Position numbers and translations under genes: made by a program
The notes under the pieces: model-generated
The model's input: the letters and a program-made list of their open reading frames with translations, nothing else
Told to the model about the DNA's origin: nothing
Database searches by the model: none
Source: Paraburkholderia kururiensis JCM 10599 = LMG 19447
Lineage (GTDB): Bacteria; Pseudomonadota; Gammaproteobacteria; Burkholderiales; Burkholderiaceae
NCBI RefSeq assembly: GCF_003986935.1
Contig: NZ_RJZE01000001.1
Coordinates: 422,215 to 486,214 of the forward strand
Reading direction: 5' to 3'
Length of the DNA: 64,000 bases
In this document: one piece after another, positions 54,086 to 63,241 of the stretch
Position numbering within the stretch: the first letter of the stretch is position 1
How the letters are laid out: every line of letters starts with the position of its first letter

Positions 54086-55892
54086 ATGCCGAGCCGGTTT
54101 GGGCTTCGGTCGATGCTTCGGTTTGCGCTTCGGTCTTTGCAGCTTCGGCGTTTTGCTTCGCCGTGGCCGGGCCCGCTCGGCTCGGCGCCCGGTTCGAGGC
54201 CGCGCGCGTGCGGCCGAACGCATGCTGCTCGATCACGCCGGCAAGCGTGGCGAAGGCAGGATCGATCTTCTCGTTGGGCACGCACGCGTAGCCGAGCAGC
54301 AGGCCGCGCTGCGGTGCAGAGCCGTTGCCGCCTGCATCGCTATTGCCGGCGCCGCTCATGTCGCCGTTGCCGCTGTAATACGCCGCGAGCGGACGCACGA
54401 TCACGCCCGCGTCGAATGCGGCCGCGGCTACCGCGCGGTCGTCGGCGTGGTCGGGCAGGCCGAGTACGAGGTGCAGCCCGGCTTCGTCGCCCATCACGGG
54501 CAGCGCGTCGCCAAAGTGCCGCGTAATGGCGTCGATCAGCATCTGGCGACGCTCGCCGTAAAGCGCCCGCATGCGGCGCACGTGCGAGGTCAGGTAGCCG
54601 TCCATGATGAATTCGGCGAGCACGGCCTGCTGCATCAACTGACCTTCGCGGTAAAGCTCGGCCACGCCCGTGCGGAACACGTCGACGAGGTGCGGCGGCG
54701 CGATCATGTAGCCGATGCGCAGGCCCGGAAACAGCATCTTGCCGAGGCTGCCCACGTAGATCACCTGGCCCGCTTCGTCGAGCCCTTGCAGCGACGCGAG
54801 CGGACGGCTGCCATAGCGGAACTCGCTGTCGTAATCGTCTTCTATGATCCACACCTTGTGCTGCCGCGCGTATTCGAGCAGCGTGCGGCGGCGCGCGAGG
54901 CTCATCACCATGCCGAGTGGGTACTGGTGCGAAGGCGTGACGAGCGCGAGCCGCGGTGGATCGAGCAGATCGGATTCGCGTGGGTTGAGCCCTTCGCTGT
55001 CCACGGGCACCGGCACGAGCGTGAGCCCCGACGATTGCAGCACGCTGCGCGCGCCCCAGTAGCACGGCTCTTCCACCCATACTCGATCGCCCACGTCGGT
55101 GAGCAGGCGCACGGCAAGGTCCATCGATTGATGGATGCCGGTCGTGATGATGATCTGGTCCGGTGTGCAGTTCACGGACCGCGCCACGCGCAGGTAGTCG
55201 GAGAGCGCGCGCCGCAACGGCCGATAGCCGCCGCCGGGCGCATAGGTGAGCAGATCCGCGTTCGCCTCTTTCCATAGCCGCGCTTGCAGGCGGCTCCACG
55301 TGCGCGCGGGAAATTCGGCGACGTCGGGCACGCCCGGCATGAAGGCGCCCCACTGCTTGGGCGAGACGCCAGCCTGATCGATCAGACGTTGCCCGCGCAT
55401 CGACATGGCGCCTGGCTCGTGGCGCACGGCGGCTTGCGGCGTGCATGCCGTTGCAGTCGTAGCGTCCCTCGAGCGTTCGGTGGCTGTGCCTGGGGCGGGT
55501 GCTGCCTTGCTTGCCGTTCCTGCTGCTGGCGCTGTGGAGCCACTTGCCGAAGCCGGCCCGCCCGCAGTGCCCGACGAACCCGCAGTCCCTTGCTCCCGCC
55601 GCACGTTCACCGCGGCTTTGTCCGGCCGCGTGTCCGCCACGTACGTGCCGCTGCCCGTCGTCGAGATGACATAGCCCTCGGCGGTGAGCTGGTCGTACAC
55701 GTGCAGCACCGTGTTGCGCGCAATGCCGAGGTCGGTTGCGAGCGTGCGCGAACTCGGCAGCTTGGTGCCCGGCGCGAGCTGGCCCGTGAGGATGGCCTGC
55801 TGCATGAGCCGCAGCACCTGGCGATACATCGGCTCTCCGCATGCGCGGTCGATCCGCGCCGACAGCCAGTCCGCGAGAATGATCGTGTCCAA
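54084..55892 (-). CDS. MocR-family (GntR/aminotransferase) regulator
   Basis: A 602-residue regulator. The winged-helix GntR domain (about 10-85, MYRQVLRLMQQAILTGQLAPGTKLPSSRTLATDLGIARNTVLHVYDQL) is joined by a long Ala/Pro/Thr linker to a fold-type I aminotransferase domain. The PLP lysine is in SLGKMLFPGLRIGYM, and EDDYDSEFRY is conserved. A low-complexity Ala/Glu/Thr tail of about 45 residues is added at the C-terminus. MocR proteins sense amino compounds or PLP. It is divergent from a polyamine-type ABC operon, its likely target. Confidence 0.9.
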   Translation of the reverse strand: MDTIILADWLSARIDRACGEPMYRQVLRLMQQAILTGQLAPGTKLPSSRTLATDLGIARNTVLHVYDQLTAEGYVISTTGSGTYVADTRPDKAAVNVRREQGTAGSSGTAGGPASASGSTAPAAGTASKAAPAPGTATERSRDATTATACTPQAAVRHEPGAMSMRGQRLIDQAGVSPKQWGAFMPGVPDVAEFPARTWSRLQARLWKEANADLLTYAPGGGYRPLRRALSDYLRVARSVNCTPDQIIITTGIHQSMDLAVRLLTDVGDRVWVEEPCYWGARSVLQSSGLTLVPVPVDSEGLNPRESDLLDPPRLALVTPSHQYPLGMVMSLARRRTLLEYARQHKVWIIEDDYDSEFRYGSRPLASLQGLDEAGQVIYVGSLGKMLFPGLRIGYMIAPPHLVDVFRTGVAELYREGQLMQQAVLAEFIMDGYLTSHVRRMRALYGERRQMLIDAITRHFGDALPVMGDEAGLHLVLGLPDHADDRAVAAAAFDAGVIVRPLAAYYSGNGDMSGAGNSDAGGNGSAPQRGLLLGYACVPNEKIDPAFATLAGVIEQHAFGRTRAASNRAPSRAGPATAKQNAEAAKTEAQTEASTEAQTGSA

Positions 55893-55917
55893 GTGGCTCT
55901 ATCCAGAATAATGAAAT

Positions 55918-55936
55918 GGTTCCATATTGTAGAACC
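55918..55936. promoter_or_regulatory. Inverted repeat GGTTC-N9-GAACC between mocR and the ABC operon
   Basis: Perfect 5-bp arms extended by A/T around an A/T-rich centre. It lies 26 bp from the regulator start and about 10 bp before TATAGT (55946-55951), a candidate -10 for the ABC operon. This is the position expected for the MocR operator. Confidence 0.55.
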
Positions 55937-56032
55937 GTAAGCGGCTATAGTGGATCACGCCATTAGCTCAAACCCGCCTTGCGGAGGGAGCCAATGGTAA
56001 GGAAACTGCATTGTGAGGAGGAGACTGGGGCA

Positions 56033-57133
56033 ATGAAAAAAGGGGACGTGATCGTCAGCTTTCGCGGTGTGCGAAAGACCTATGACGGCGAATCGCTCGT
56101 GGTCAAGCAACTTGACCTCGACATCTACCAGGGCGAATTCCTCACGCTGCTCGGCCCGTCGGGCTCGGGCAAGACGACCTGCCTGATGATGCTGGCCGGC
56201 TTCGAATTTCCGACCGGCGGCGAAATCTGGCTTGACGGCAAGCTGCTCAACAACGTGCCGCCGCACAAGCGAAACATCGGCATGGTGTTTCAGAACTACG
56301 CGCTGTTCCCGCACCTGACCGTCGAGCAGAACGTGGGCTATCCGCTTTCGGTACGCAAGGTATCGGCGGAAGAACGCGCGCAGCGCGTCAACAACGCGCT
56401 GAAGATGGTGCGCATGGAAAGCTTCGCAAAACGCTATCCGGCGCAGCTTTCGGGCGGCCAGCAGCAGCGTATTGCGCTTGCCCGCGCGCTCGTGTTCGAA
56501 CCGAAGCTCGTGCTGATGGACGAACCGCTCGGCGCGCTCGACAAGCAGTTGCGCGAACACATGCAGTACGAACTCAAGTCGCTGCACGAGAAGCTGGGCG
56601 TCACCTTCGTCTACGTCACACACGACCAGGGCGAGGCGCTCACCATGTCCGACCGCGTCGCGGTGTTCGACAAGGGCGTGGTGCAGCAGCTCGATACCGT
56701 CGACCGGCTCTACGAGTCGCCCTGCAACGAATTCGTCGCGAACTTCATCGGCGACAGCAACCGGCTGCGCGGCACGGTGGAAAGCGTCGACGGCGAGTTC
56801 TGCGCGTTCCGTCTTGCGGACGGCACGCGGCTCGTGGGCCGCAACGTGGGCGGTGCGAAGGCTGGCGTGCCCGCGGTAGCGTGCATTCGCCCCGAGCGCA
56901 TGAAGCTCGCTTCCGGTATTGCAGGTGCCGCAGGCCAGAACGGCAACACGCTCGCCGGCGAGGCGCGCGGTCTCATCTATTTCGGCGACCACGTGCGCAT
57001 GCGCTGCGGTCTGCCGGAACAGGACGAGTGCTTCGTGAAGGTGCCGCTCGGCACCGATGCGCTCGACGCTTTTGCGCCCGGCCGCCCGGTCGCACTCGAA
57101 TTCGCGCCGGAGCATCTGCGCGTGTTCGCCTGA
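56033..57133 (+). CDS. Polyamine-type ABC transporter, ATP-binding protein
   Basis: A 366-residue ATPase with Walker A GPSGSGKTT, Q-loop FQNYALFPHLTV, signature LSGGQQQRIALARAL, Walker B LVLMDEPLGALD and H-loop VYVTHDQGEAL, plus the C-terminal TOBE region (about 280-366). It belongs to the PotA/spermidine-putrescine group. Two starts are credible: 56033 (GGAGGAG before MKKGD) and 55994 (GGAGGGAG before MVRKL). It is the first gene of a four-gene importer operon under probable MocR control. Confidence 0.92.
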   Translation: MKKGDVIVSFRGVRKTYDGESLVVKQLDLDIYQGEFLTLLGPSGSGKTTCLMMLAGFEFPTGGEIWLDGKLLNNVPPHKRNIGMVFQNYALFPHLTVEQNVGYPLSVRKVSAEERAQRVNNALKMVRMESFAKRYPAQLSGGQQQRIALARALVFEPKLVLMDEPLGALDKQLREHMQYELKSLHEKLGVTFVYVTHDQGEALTMSDRVAVFDKGVVQQLDTVDRLYESPCNEFVANFIGDSNRLRGTVESVDGEFCAFRLADGTRLVGRNVGGAKAGVPAVACIRPERMKLASGIAGAAGQNGNTLAGEARGLIYFGDHVRMRCGLPEQDECFVKVPLGTDALDAFAPGRPVALEFAPEHLRVFA

Positions 57134-57186
57134 GTCCCAGTTGTACACAACAACCCTGTACCAAAGACCACCAGAGAGGAACTGAC

Positions 57187-58236
57187 ATGAAAACGATCGG
57201 GATGACGCGCTTCGCGGCAGCCGCCGCTACGCTTGCCCTGGCATTCGGCGCAACGGCCGCCGCTGCGGCGGAAGTGACTGTCGTCAACTTCGGCGGCGCC
57301 AATGGCGACGCGCAGAAGGCCGCCTTCAACCAGCCGTTCGAGGCGCAGACGGGCAACAAGGTGACCGCCGTCGAATACAACGGCGAGCAGGCCAAGGTGA
57401 AGGCCATGGTCGAAGCGAAGCACGTGAACTGGGACGTGGTGGAAGTGGAATCGGGCGACCTGGGCCGCGGCTGTGACGAAGGCCTGTACGAGAAGCTCGA
57501 CTGGTCGAAGATCGCGAAGAAGTCGGATCTCATTCCCGAAGCGCCGCAAACGTGCGGCGCCGGCATTTTCGTGTGGTCCACGGCGCTCGCCTATAACGCC
57601 GACAAGCTGAAGACCGCCCCCGCCAGCTGGGCCGACTTCTGGGACGTGAAGAAATTCCCCGGCAAGCGCGGCATGCGCAAGGGTGCGCGCTACAACCTCG
57701 AATTCGCGCTGATGGCCGACGGCGTGGCACCGAAAGACGTCTACAAGGTGCTGGCCACGAAGGCTGGCCAGGACCGCGCGTTCAAGAAGCTCGACGAGCT
57801 GAAGCCGAACATCCAGTGGTGGGAAGCCGGCGCGCAGCCGCCGCAGTTCCTCGTGGCCGGCGACGTGGTGATGTCCACGGCCTATAACGGCCGCATCAGC
57901 GCCGCGCAGAAGGAAGGCAAGAACCTGAAGGTGGTGTGGAACGGCAGCATCTACGACCTGGACTACTGGGCCATTCCCAAGGGCTCGCCGAACAAGGATC
58001 TGGCTGAGAAGTACATCGCTTACTCGCTCTCGCCGAAGCCGCAGCAGGAATACGCGAAGCACATCGCGTACGGTCCGGTGAACGTGGCCGCCATCAAGGC
58101 GCTCGACGAAAAGACGCTGGAGAACCTGCCGAACTCGCCCGCCAACGGCAAGAACGCAGTGCTGCAAAACATCTCGTTCTGGACCGACCACGGCGACGAG
58201 CTGGAGCAGCGCTTCGCGTCGTGGGCGTCGAAGTAA
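57187..58236 (+). CDS. Polyamine-type ABC transporter, periplasmic substrate-binding protein
   Basis: A 349-residue periplasmic protein. The signal peptide ends AAAAA-EVTVVNFGGANG. The PotD/PotF-like fold shows DVVEVESGDL, TAYNGRISAA, and DYWAIPKGSPNKDLAEKYIAYSLSP. The ligand is probably a polyamine or related amine, but the four acidic and aromatic ligand residues cannot be assigned confidently by eye. GAGAGGAA precedes the ATG. A stem-loop follows it, as is common after highly expressed binding-protein genes. Confidence 0.9.
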   Translation: MKTIGMTRFAAAAATLALAFGATAAAAAEVTVVNFGGANGDAQKAAFNQPFEAQTGNKVTAVEYNGEQAKVKAMVEAKHVNWDVVEVESGDLGRGCDEGLYEKLDWSKIAKKSDLIPEAPQTCGAGIFVWSTALAYNADKLKTAPASWADFWDVKKFPGKRGMRKGARYNLEFALMADGVAPKDVYKVLATKAGQDRAFKKLDELKPNIQWWEAGAQPPQFLVAGDVVMSTAYNGRISAAQKEGKNLKVVWNGSIYDLDYWAIPKGSPNKDLAEKYIAYSLSPKPQQEYAKHIAYGPVNVAAIKALDEKTLENLPNSPANGKNAVLQNISFWTDHGDELEQRFASWASK

Positions 58237-58268
58237 GCAGCAAGTAACCCGCAAGTAACTAGGAAAGA

Positions 58269-58300
58269 CCGGGCGCGGCCGCGCTGCGCCCCGCGCCCGG
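58269..58300 (+). other. Intercistronic stem-loop after the binding-protein gene
   Basis: CCGGGCGCGG and CCGCGCCCGG form a 10-bp stem without a T run; a second stem GCGAACC/GGTTCGC follows at 58312-58342. They probably protect the upstream mRNA and lower permease expression relative to the binding protein. Confidence 0.55.
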
Positions 58301-58371
58301 CAAGCAACGGTGCGAACCTTCGCTGAAAGGCGAACGGTTCGCGCAGTGAAGAGCATGAGAGGAGTCAGGGT

Positions 58372-59643
58372 GTGACGACGATGACGATGCCCGCCGACGA
58401 GGCCGGCGGATCGACTGCGCGGCTCAAGCGCGAGCTGAAGGCGGCCGAGGCGCGCAAGCGGACGATGGCGCTGCTGCTCGTGGCGCCGCTCGCAATTTTT
58501 CTGCTGCTGATTTTCGTCGTGCCGATTGCCGCGCTCTTGACGCGCGCCGTGCAGAACCCCGAAGTGGCTACGGCCCTGCCGCACACGATTGGCGTGCTGC
58601 ACGATTGGGACCGCAAGAGCCCGCCGTCCGACGCCGCCTACGCCGCGCTCGCCACCGACCTCACCGCGATCCAGGACGGCGAGGCGATGGGTGCGCTCGC
58701 GCGCCGGCTGAACACCGAGATTCCCGGCTTCCGTTCGCTGGTCGCGAAGACCACGCGCGCGATGCCGCTCACCGACGACGCCGGCCATGCGCTCGCGCCC
58801 GCCCAGGTCCACGCGAAAATCGCGGAAATCGACGACCGCTGGAACGACGTCACGTACTGGCAGGCCATCGCGAAGAACAGCAGCATGTACTCGCCGTTCT
58901 ATCTGCTGGCCTCGCTCGACCATCGCCAGGACGCGTTCGGCCACATCATTCCCGCGGACCCTGATCAGCAGATCTACCTCACGGTGTTCACGCGCACCTT
59001 CACGATCAGCGTGGCCGTGACGCTGCTGGCGCTGCTGCTCGGTTATCCGCTCGCGTACTGGATCTCCACGCTCTCGGAACGGCGCGCGAACCTCGTGATG
59101 ATCCTCGTGCTGATCCCGTTCTGGACGTCGATTCTCGTGCGCGTGGCCGCATGGATCGTGATCCTCCAGGGCGAGGGGCTCGTCAACAAGGCGTTGATGG
59201 GCAGCGGCCTGATTTCTTCGCCGCTTTCTTTGCTGTTCAACCGCGTGGGCGTCTATATCTCGATGACGCACATCCTGCTGCCGTTCATGATCCTGCCGCT
59301 CTACAGCGTGATGAAGTCGATTCCGCCCACCTATCAGCGCGCGGCAGTTTCGCTCGGCAGTCATCCCTTTGCGGCGTTCTGGCGCGTGTACGTGCCGCAG
59401 ACGTACCCGGGCATCGGGGCCGGCGCGCTGCTCGTGTTCATTCTTGCGATCGGCTACTACATCACGCCGGCGCTGCTCGGCGGACCGAACGACCAGATGG
59501 TCAGCTACTACGTTGCGTACTTCACGAACGTGACGATCAACTGGGGCATGGCGTGTGCGCTCGGCGGGCTGCTGCTCGCGGCAACCACCGTGCTGTACGT
59601 GATCTACGGACGCTTCACGCGTTCGCAGCTGAGCCTCGGCTGA
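58372..59643 (+). CDS. Polyamine-type ABC transporter permease (PotB-like) with periplasmic insertion
   Basis: A 423-residue permease, against about 280-310 for PotB. TM1 is at 30-50. An extra hydrophilic segment of about 130 residues (NPEVATALPHTIGVLHDWDR ... DPDQQ) then lies in the periplasm before the usual five-helix core, whose EAA-type loop is AAVSLGSHPFAAFWRVYVPQTYPG. It begins at GTG after GAGGAG. The insertion may contact the binding protein. It partners the next permease. Confidence 0.9.
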   Translation: MTTMTMPADEAGGSTARLKRELKAAEARKRTMALLLVAPLAIFLLLIFVVPIAALLTRAVQNPEVATALPHTIGVLHDWDRKSPPSDAAYAALATDLTAIQDGEAMGALARRLNTEIPGFRSLVAKTTRAMPLTDDAGHALAPAQVHAKIAEIDDRWNDVTYWQAIAKNSSMYSPFYLLASLDHRQDAFGHIIPADPDQQIYLTVFTRTFTISVAVTLLALLLGYPLAYWISTLSERRANLVMILVLIPFWTSILVRVAAWIVILQGEGLVNKALMGSGLISSPLSLLFNRVGVYISMTHILLPFMILPLYSVMKSIPPTYQRAAVSLGSHPFAAFWRVYVPQTYPGIGAGALLVFILAIGYYITPALLGGPNDQMVSYYVAYFTNVTINWGMACALGGLLLAATTVLYVIYGRFTRSQLSLG

Positions 59644-59666
59644 ACCCGGCGACGGAGAACCATGCA

Positions 59667-60506
59667 ATGAAACTCGCCAGACCCCTGTTCGCGCCGCATA
59701 CGTCGCTGGTTGAACGCGTGTGGTATTTCGTGCTGCGCGGCATGGCCGTGCTCACGCTGCTGTACCTCGTCATGCCGGTGCTCGCCATCGTGCCGCTGTC
59801 GTTCTCGTCGAGCACGTTCCTCGTTTATCCGATGCCGGGCTGGTCGCTGCGCTGGTACGAGAACCTGATCACCTCCGACGACTGGCGCATGGCGGCGAAG
59901 AACAGCTTCATCATTGCGCCTTCCGCCACCATCGTGGCGACGGTGCTCGGTACGCTCGCCGCCATCGGTCTCACGAAGGCCGAGTTCCGCGGCAAGGCGC
60001 TGCTCATGGCCATCCTCATTTCGCCGATGATCGTGCCGGTGGTCGTGGTGGGCGTCGGCATGTACCTCTTCTTCGCGCCGCTCGGTCTCGCGAATACGTA
60101 CACGGGGCTGATCCTCGCGCATGCGTCGCTGGGTGTGCCGTTCGTGGTGACTACGGTGGCCGCGACGCTGCAAGGCTTCAATCACAACCTCGTGCGCGCC
60201 AGCCTTTCGCTGGGGGCGAATCCGGTGAAGACGTTCTTCCGCATCACGCTGCCCGTCATCGCGCCGGGCGTGATTTCGGGGGCGTTGTTCGCGTTCGCGA
60301 CGTCGTTCGATGAAGTGGTGGTTACGCTGTTCCTAGCCGGCGCGGACCAAACGACGCTGCCGCGTCAGATGTTCACCGGCATTCGCGAGAACATCACGCC
60401 GACCATTGCGGCGCTCGCTACCATCCTGATTCTTTTTTCGACGTCGCTGCTGCTCGCGCTCGAATGGCTGCGTGGCCGCAACGCGGCACGTGCCGTGCGG
60501 GCTTGA
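59667..60506 (+). CDS. Polyamine-type ABC transporter permease (PotC-like)
   Basis: A 279-residue permease with six membrane helices and the EAA loop RASLSLGANPVKTFFRITLPVIAPG. It is of normal PotC length. GGAGAACC precedes the ATG, and the gap to the previous gene is 23 bp. It is the last gene of the importer operon; no intrinsic terminator is obvious after it. Confidence 0.92.
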   Translation: MKLARPLFAPHTSLVERVWYFVLRGMAVLTLLYLVMPVLAIVPLSFSSSTFLVYPMPGWSLRWYENLITSDDWRMAAKNSFIIAPSATIVATVLGTLAAIGLTKAEFRGKALLMAILISPMIVPVVVVGVGMYLFFAPLGLANTYTGLILAHASLGVPFVVTTVAATLQGFNHNLVRASLSLGANPVKTFFRITLPVIAPGVISGALFAFATSFDEVVVTLFLAGADQTTLPRQMFTGIRENITPTIAALATILILFSTSLLLALEWLRGRNAARAVRA

Positions 60507-60557
60507 GGGCCCGCGCTGTCTGCATTGATGGCCTGACCGGCAGAGGCATGACGCCGG

Positions 60558-60764
60558 TCAGCGCCGCACCCACATGTCTCCGTCTTTGACGTACGAGCGC
60601 TTCACCGCAGCCCACGCGATGCGGTGCGCGATCTCTTCGTGGTCGGGGTCGCCCGCGTGCGCGGCGAAGGCGTGATTGAAGGCCTCGCGATAGATGTCCT
60701 GCGCGTGAGGCGGCAAGTGATTGCGCACGGATGGCGGAAGGTCGTCGTTCGAGGCGTACGGCAT
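60558..60764 (-). CDS. ChaB-family protein
   Basis: A 68-residue protein with the ChaB signature LPPSVRNHLPPHAQDIYREAFNHAF and AHRIAWAAVKRSY. CGGAGC precedes the ATG. ChaB was named as a regulator of the ChaA cation antiporter, but its real role is unsettled. No chaA is adjacent. The last residues (KDGDMWVRR) are the usual family end. Confidence 0.85.
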   Translation of the reverse strand: MPYASNDDLPPSVRNHLPPHAQDIYREAFNHAFAAHAGDPDHEEIAHRIAWAAVKRSYVKDGDMWVRR

Positions 60765-60896
60765 GGCGTGCTCCGTTGGCGAGGGTTGCCTTTCGCTTTG
60801 GCGCAACAAGCGCGCCTGAGGCCGCGGCGTAATCGCGAAGGCGGACACGCCGTTTCAGCGCTTCCGCCTTCGGTCGAGGGTTGCCGCCTGTCCGGG

Positions 60897-62120
60897 TCAG
60901 CGCATGTTGCCCGTGTGGCCCAGCGAATAGCGGCCGGGCTGCGGCCACACCGTGAGGCCGTGCGGCTCCATGCCCACGGGAATCGACTTCACCGCGCCCG
61001 TGGTCGTGTCGAACGCATAGACCACGTCGTCGAAGCGGCCCGAGAGCCACAGCGTCTTGCCGTCCGCGCTGACGTTGCCCATGTCGGGGCTGCCGCCGCC
61101 CGGAATCGGCCAGTTCGCGACGACCTTGCGCGTGGCGAAGTCGATCACAGAGACGCTGCCCTTGCCGTGACGCGGGCCGTGCACGAGGTTCGATCCGCGA
61201 TTGGCCACATAGAGCTTCGTGCCGTCGCGGCTCGGATAGAGCCCGTGCGTACCCACGCCGGTTTTGACGAAGCCGACCTTCGTGAAGCTGTCGCCGTCCA
61301 CGACGAATACGCCGTCGGCCATCATGTCGGCCACATAGAAGACCTTGCCGTCCGGCGAGATGCGGATGTCCTGAGGCATGCCCTTGCGGTCCAGTTCCAG
61401 GTAGCCCACCACCTTGCGGTTCACGAGGTCGATCTTCGCGAGCTTGCCCCCGAATTCGCAGGTGAAGAGCGCGTACTTGCCGTCGATGGAAAAGTCCGCG
61501 TGGTTGATGCCCTTGCACTGCGGCACGTCGAGGCTCGATTTGAGCGCCATGGTGTGCGCGTCGCGAAAGTCGAGGCGCGCGTGCGCTTCGGCTACCACGA
61601 TGGCTTCCTTGCCGTCGGGCGTGAAGTACATGTTGTACGGGTCGTCGACCAGCACGGCCTTGCCGGGCTTGCCCGTTTTCGGGTCGATGGGCGTGAGGCT
61701 GCCGTCGTTACGGCCTTCGGCATTGTTGGCGACCCACAGCGTCTGCAAGTCCCACGAGGGCACGACGTGCTGCGGGCTGCGGCCTACCGGGAATTTATCG
61801 ACCACCTTGTAGGTAGCGGGGTCGATCACGTAGACGTCGTTGGAGCGCAGGTTCGGCACATAGACGCGCGCGAGCGCGCCCGCGACGGCCGAACTCATGT
61901 GACCGGATTCCGCTTCGCTGTACAGGTTGCCGGCGTTCGGCACGGGCGGCATGCCGGGCACGGTGGTGACGGCCGACGTGGTCGACGTGGCCGAAGCCGT
62001 GGACGCCGCGACGGCATGGCCGGCTCCGAGGCCGGCGAACGAGGCGGCGGCGAAAGCGGTGAACGCGGCGAAGGCAATGAGCCGGGACCGACGGGAAAAG
62101 AAGGGTTGACGCAATTGCAT
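60897..62120 (-). CDS. Exported YVTN/NHL-type beta-propeller protein
   Basis: A 407-residue periplasmic protein. A signal peptide (cleaved near GHAVAA) and a short Ser/Thr-rich stretch precede about seven propeller blades of the YVTN type (VYVPNLRSNDVYVIDPATYKVV; LYVANRGSNLV; SVIDFATRKVV). Such propellers often scaffold or bind small molecules; no haem or PQQ motif is evident. It lies 72 bp after the creatininase-like gene on the same strand, so both probably form one exported two-gene unit. Confidence 0.85.
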   Translation of the reverse strand: MQLRQPFFSRRSRLIAFAAFTAFAAASFAGLGAGHAVAASTASATSTTSAVTTVPGMPPVPNAGNLYSEAESGHMSSAVAGALARVYVPNLRSNDVYVIDPATYKVVDKFPVGRSPQHVVPSWDLQTLWVANNAEGRNDGSLTPIDPKTGKPGKAVLVDDPYNMYFTPDGKEAIVVAEAHARLDFRDAHTMALKSSLDVPQCKGINHADFSIDGKYALFTCEFGGKLAKIDLVNRKVVGYLELDRKGMPQDIRISPDGKVFYVADMMADGVFVVDGDSFTKVGFVKTGVGTHGLYPSRDGTKLYVANRGSNLVHGPRHGKGSVSVIDFATRKVVANWPIPGGGSPDMGNVSADGKTLWLSGRFDDVVYAFDTTTGAVKSIPVGMEPHGLTVWPQPGRYSLGHTGNMR

Positions 62121-62192
62121 GGTGGAGTCCGTTTGTCGGTTGTTGGATGGGTAGACGGTGGATAAACGGGCGCGTGTGTGCGGCGCAGGGCT

Positions 62193-63014
62193 TCAGTGGC
62201 CTGCGGTCTCTTTCTTGATCGCTTCGATGGTGCGCGAAACGATGGCGTCGGTGCCGAGCTGTCCGAGTTCGACGCTGGAGCGGCGCGGATCGCCGCCGTA
62301 GACGCCGTCGGCGGCGCTGGGTTTGGGCGCCGTGCGCAGCTTGTCGAGCCGCACCATCTGCGGCGCGACCGCGAGCAGCAGCGACGTGTCCGCGAGTCCG
62401 GCGTGCGTGCCGATCTCGGCATCCGTGACGCCGTGCTGACGCAGGATCTGCGCGTAGCCGTCCGAACTCATGCCGTAATACTCGGCCGGCACGAAGGCGC
62501 GCGCGGAGCCGGCCCACGACTTGTTGAGCTGCGCAACCGCGCGCCGGATGTCGTTCTGATACCCACCGTGGTCGCCGAGGAACACGATGTTGGTGAAGCC
62601 GTGCACCTTGAAGCTGTTGGCGGCGGACTCGAGCGTCTTCTCGAACACGTCGTCGGGCACGGTGATGGTGCCGGGAAAGCGCATGTGCGAGGTGGCGGGC
62701 GCATAGCCGCCTTCGGGCACATAAGCGATCACGGGCGCGACGATGGCGTTGCCGAGACCTTGCGCGATGCGTTCGGCGAGAATCTTCGCGCGCACGTTGT
62801 GCTTGCCGAGCGCGACGTAAGGCCCGCTCTGTTCCGTGCCGCCAATGGGAATCAGGATCGTGGTCTTGCCGGCGCGAATCTCGTCGCGCAGTTCGGTCCA
62901 CGTGAGATCTTCCAGCTGTACCGTTTTGGGCACCTGCGCCACGGCCATGTGCGCAGCGGCGAACGCGAGCGCGGCGGCAATTGTGGCGAGAGCGTGTCGA
63001 ACTTGAAAGCGCAT
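62193..63014 (-). CDS. Exported creatininase-family amidohydrolase
   Basis: A 273-residue protein. A signal peptide (MRFQVRHALATIAAALAFAA, cleaved after AVAQ) is unusual for this family. The metal and catalytic motifs are present: LIPIGGTEQSGPYVALGKHN, ATSHMRFPGTI and FLGDHGGYQNDIRRA. Family members hydrolyse cyclic or linear amide bonds (creatinine, MftE peptide cleavage, formamidopyrimidine). AAGGA precedes the ATG. The gene is upstream of the exported beta-propeller, and together they may process a periplasmic substrate. Confidence 0.85.
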   Translation of the reverse strand: MRFQVRHALATIAAALAFAAAHMAVAQVPKTVQLEDLTWTELRDEIRAGKTTILIPIGGTEQSGPYVALGKHNVRAKILAERIAQGLGNAIVAPVIAYVPEGGYAPATSHMRFPGTITVPDDVFEKTLESAANSFKVHGFTNIVFLGDHGGYQNDIRRAVAQLNKSWAGSARAFVPAEYYGMSSDGYAQILRQHGVTDAEIGTHAGLADTSLLLAVAPQMVRLDKLRTAPKPSAADGVYGGDPRRSSVELGQLGTDAIVSRTIEAIKKETAGH

Positions 63015-63205
63015 GAGAAGTCCTTGCGAAGAGGCTTGGGCCGGCGAGGGCGGGGCCGGCCCGATGTCCTGCGACGTTATCACAGTGGTGTATTCGAGCG
63101 GACGCCCTGCGGGCTTGTTCGAGATCAAGGGTTGTGCAGGTGGTGGCGCGCTGCGTTCGGTGCCGGAACGGCCTGCGGTGAGCCGCGCCGGGGCTGAATC
63201 GCGTG

Positions 63206-63235
63206 TTGACTTCCCGTTCGCGGAATGTCTAGAAT
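63206..63235 (+). promoter_or_regulatory. Sigma-70 promoter of the second leader
   Basis: TTGACT, an 18-bp spacer, then TAGAAT. It is the same form as the NRAMP leader promoter at 4198-4169. Confidence 0.75.
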
Positions 63236-63241
63236 TCCGGC

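Noticed and set aside
51716..54223. 835-codon minus-strand ORF opposite the DUF748 gene
   Set aside because: Antisense shadow rich in Arg and His.
56977..59667. 896-codon minus-strand ORF opposite the ABC operon
   Set aside because: Antisense to three genes with clear transporter motifs.
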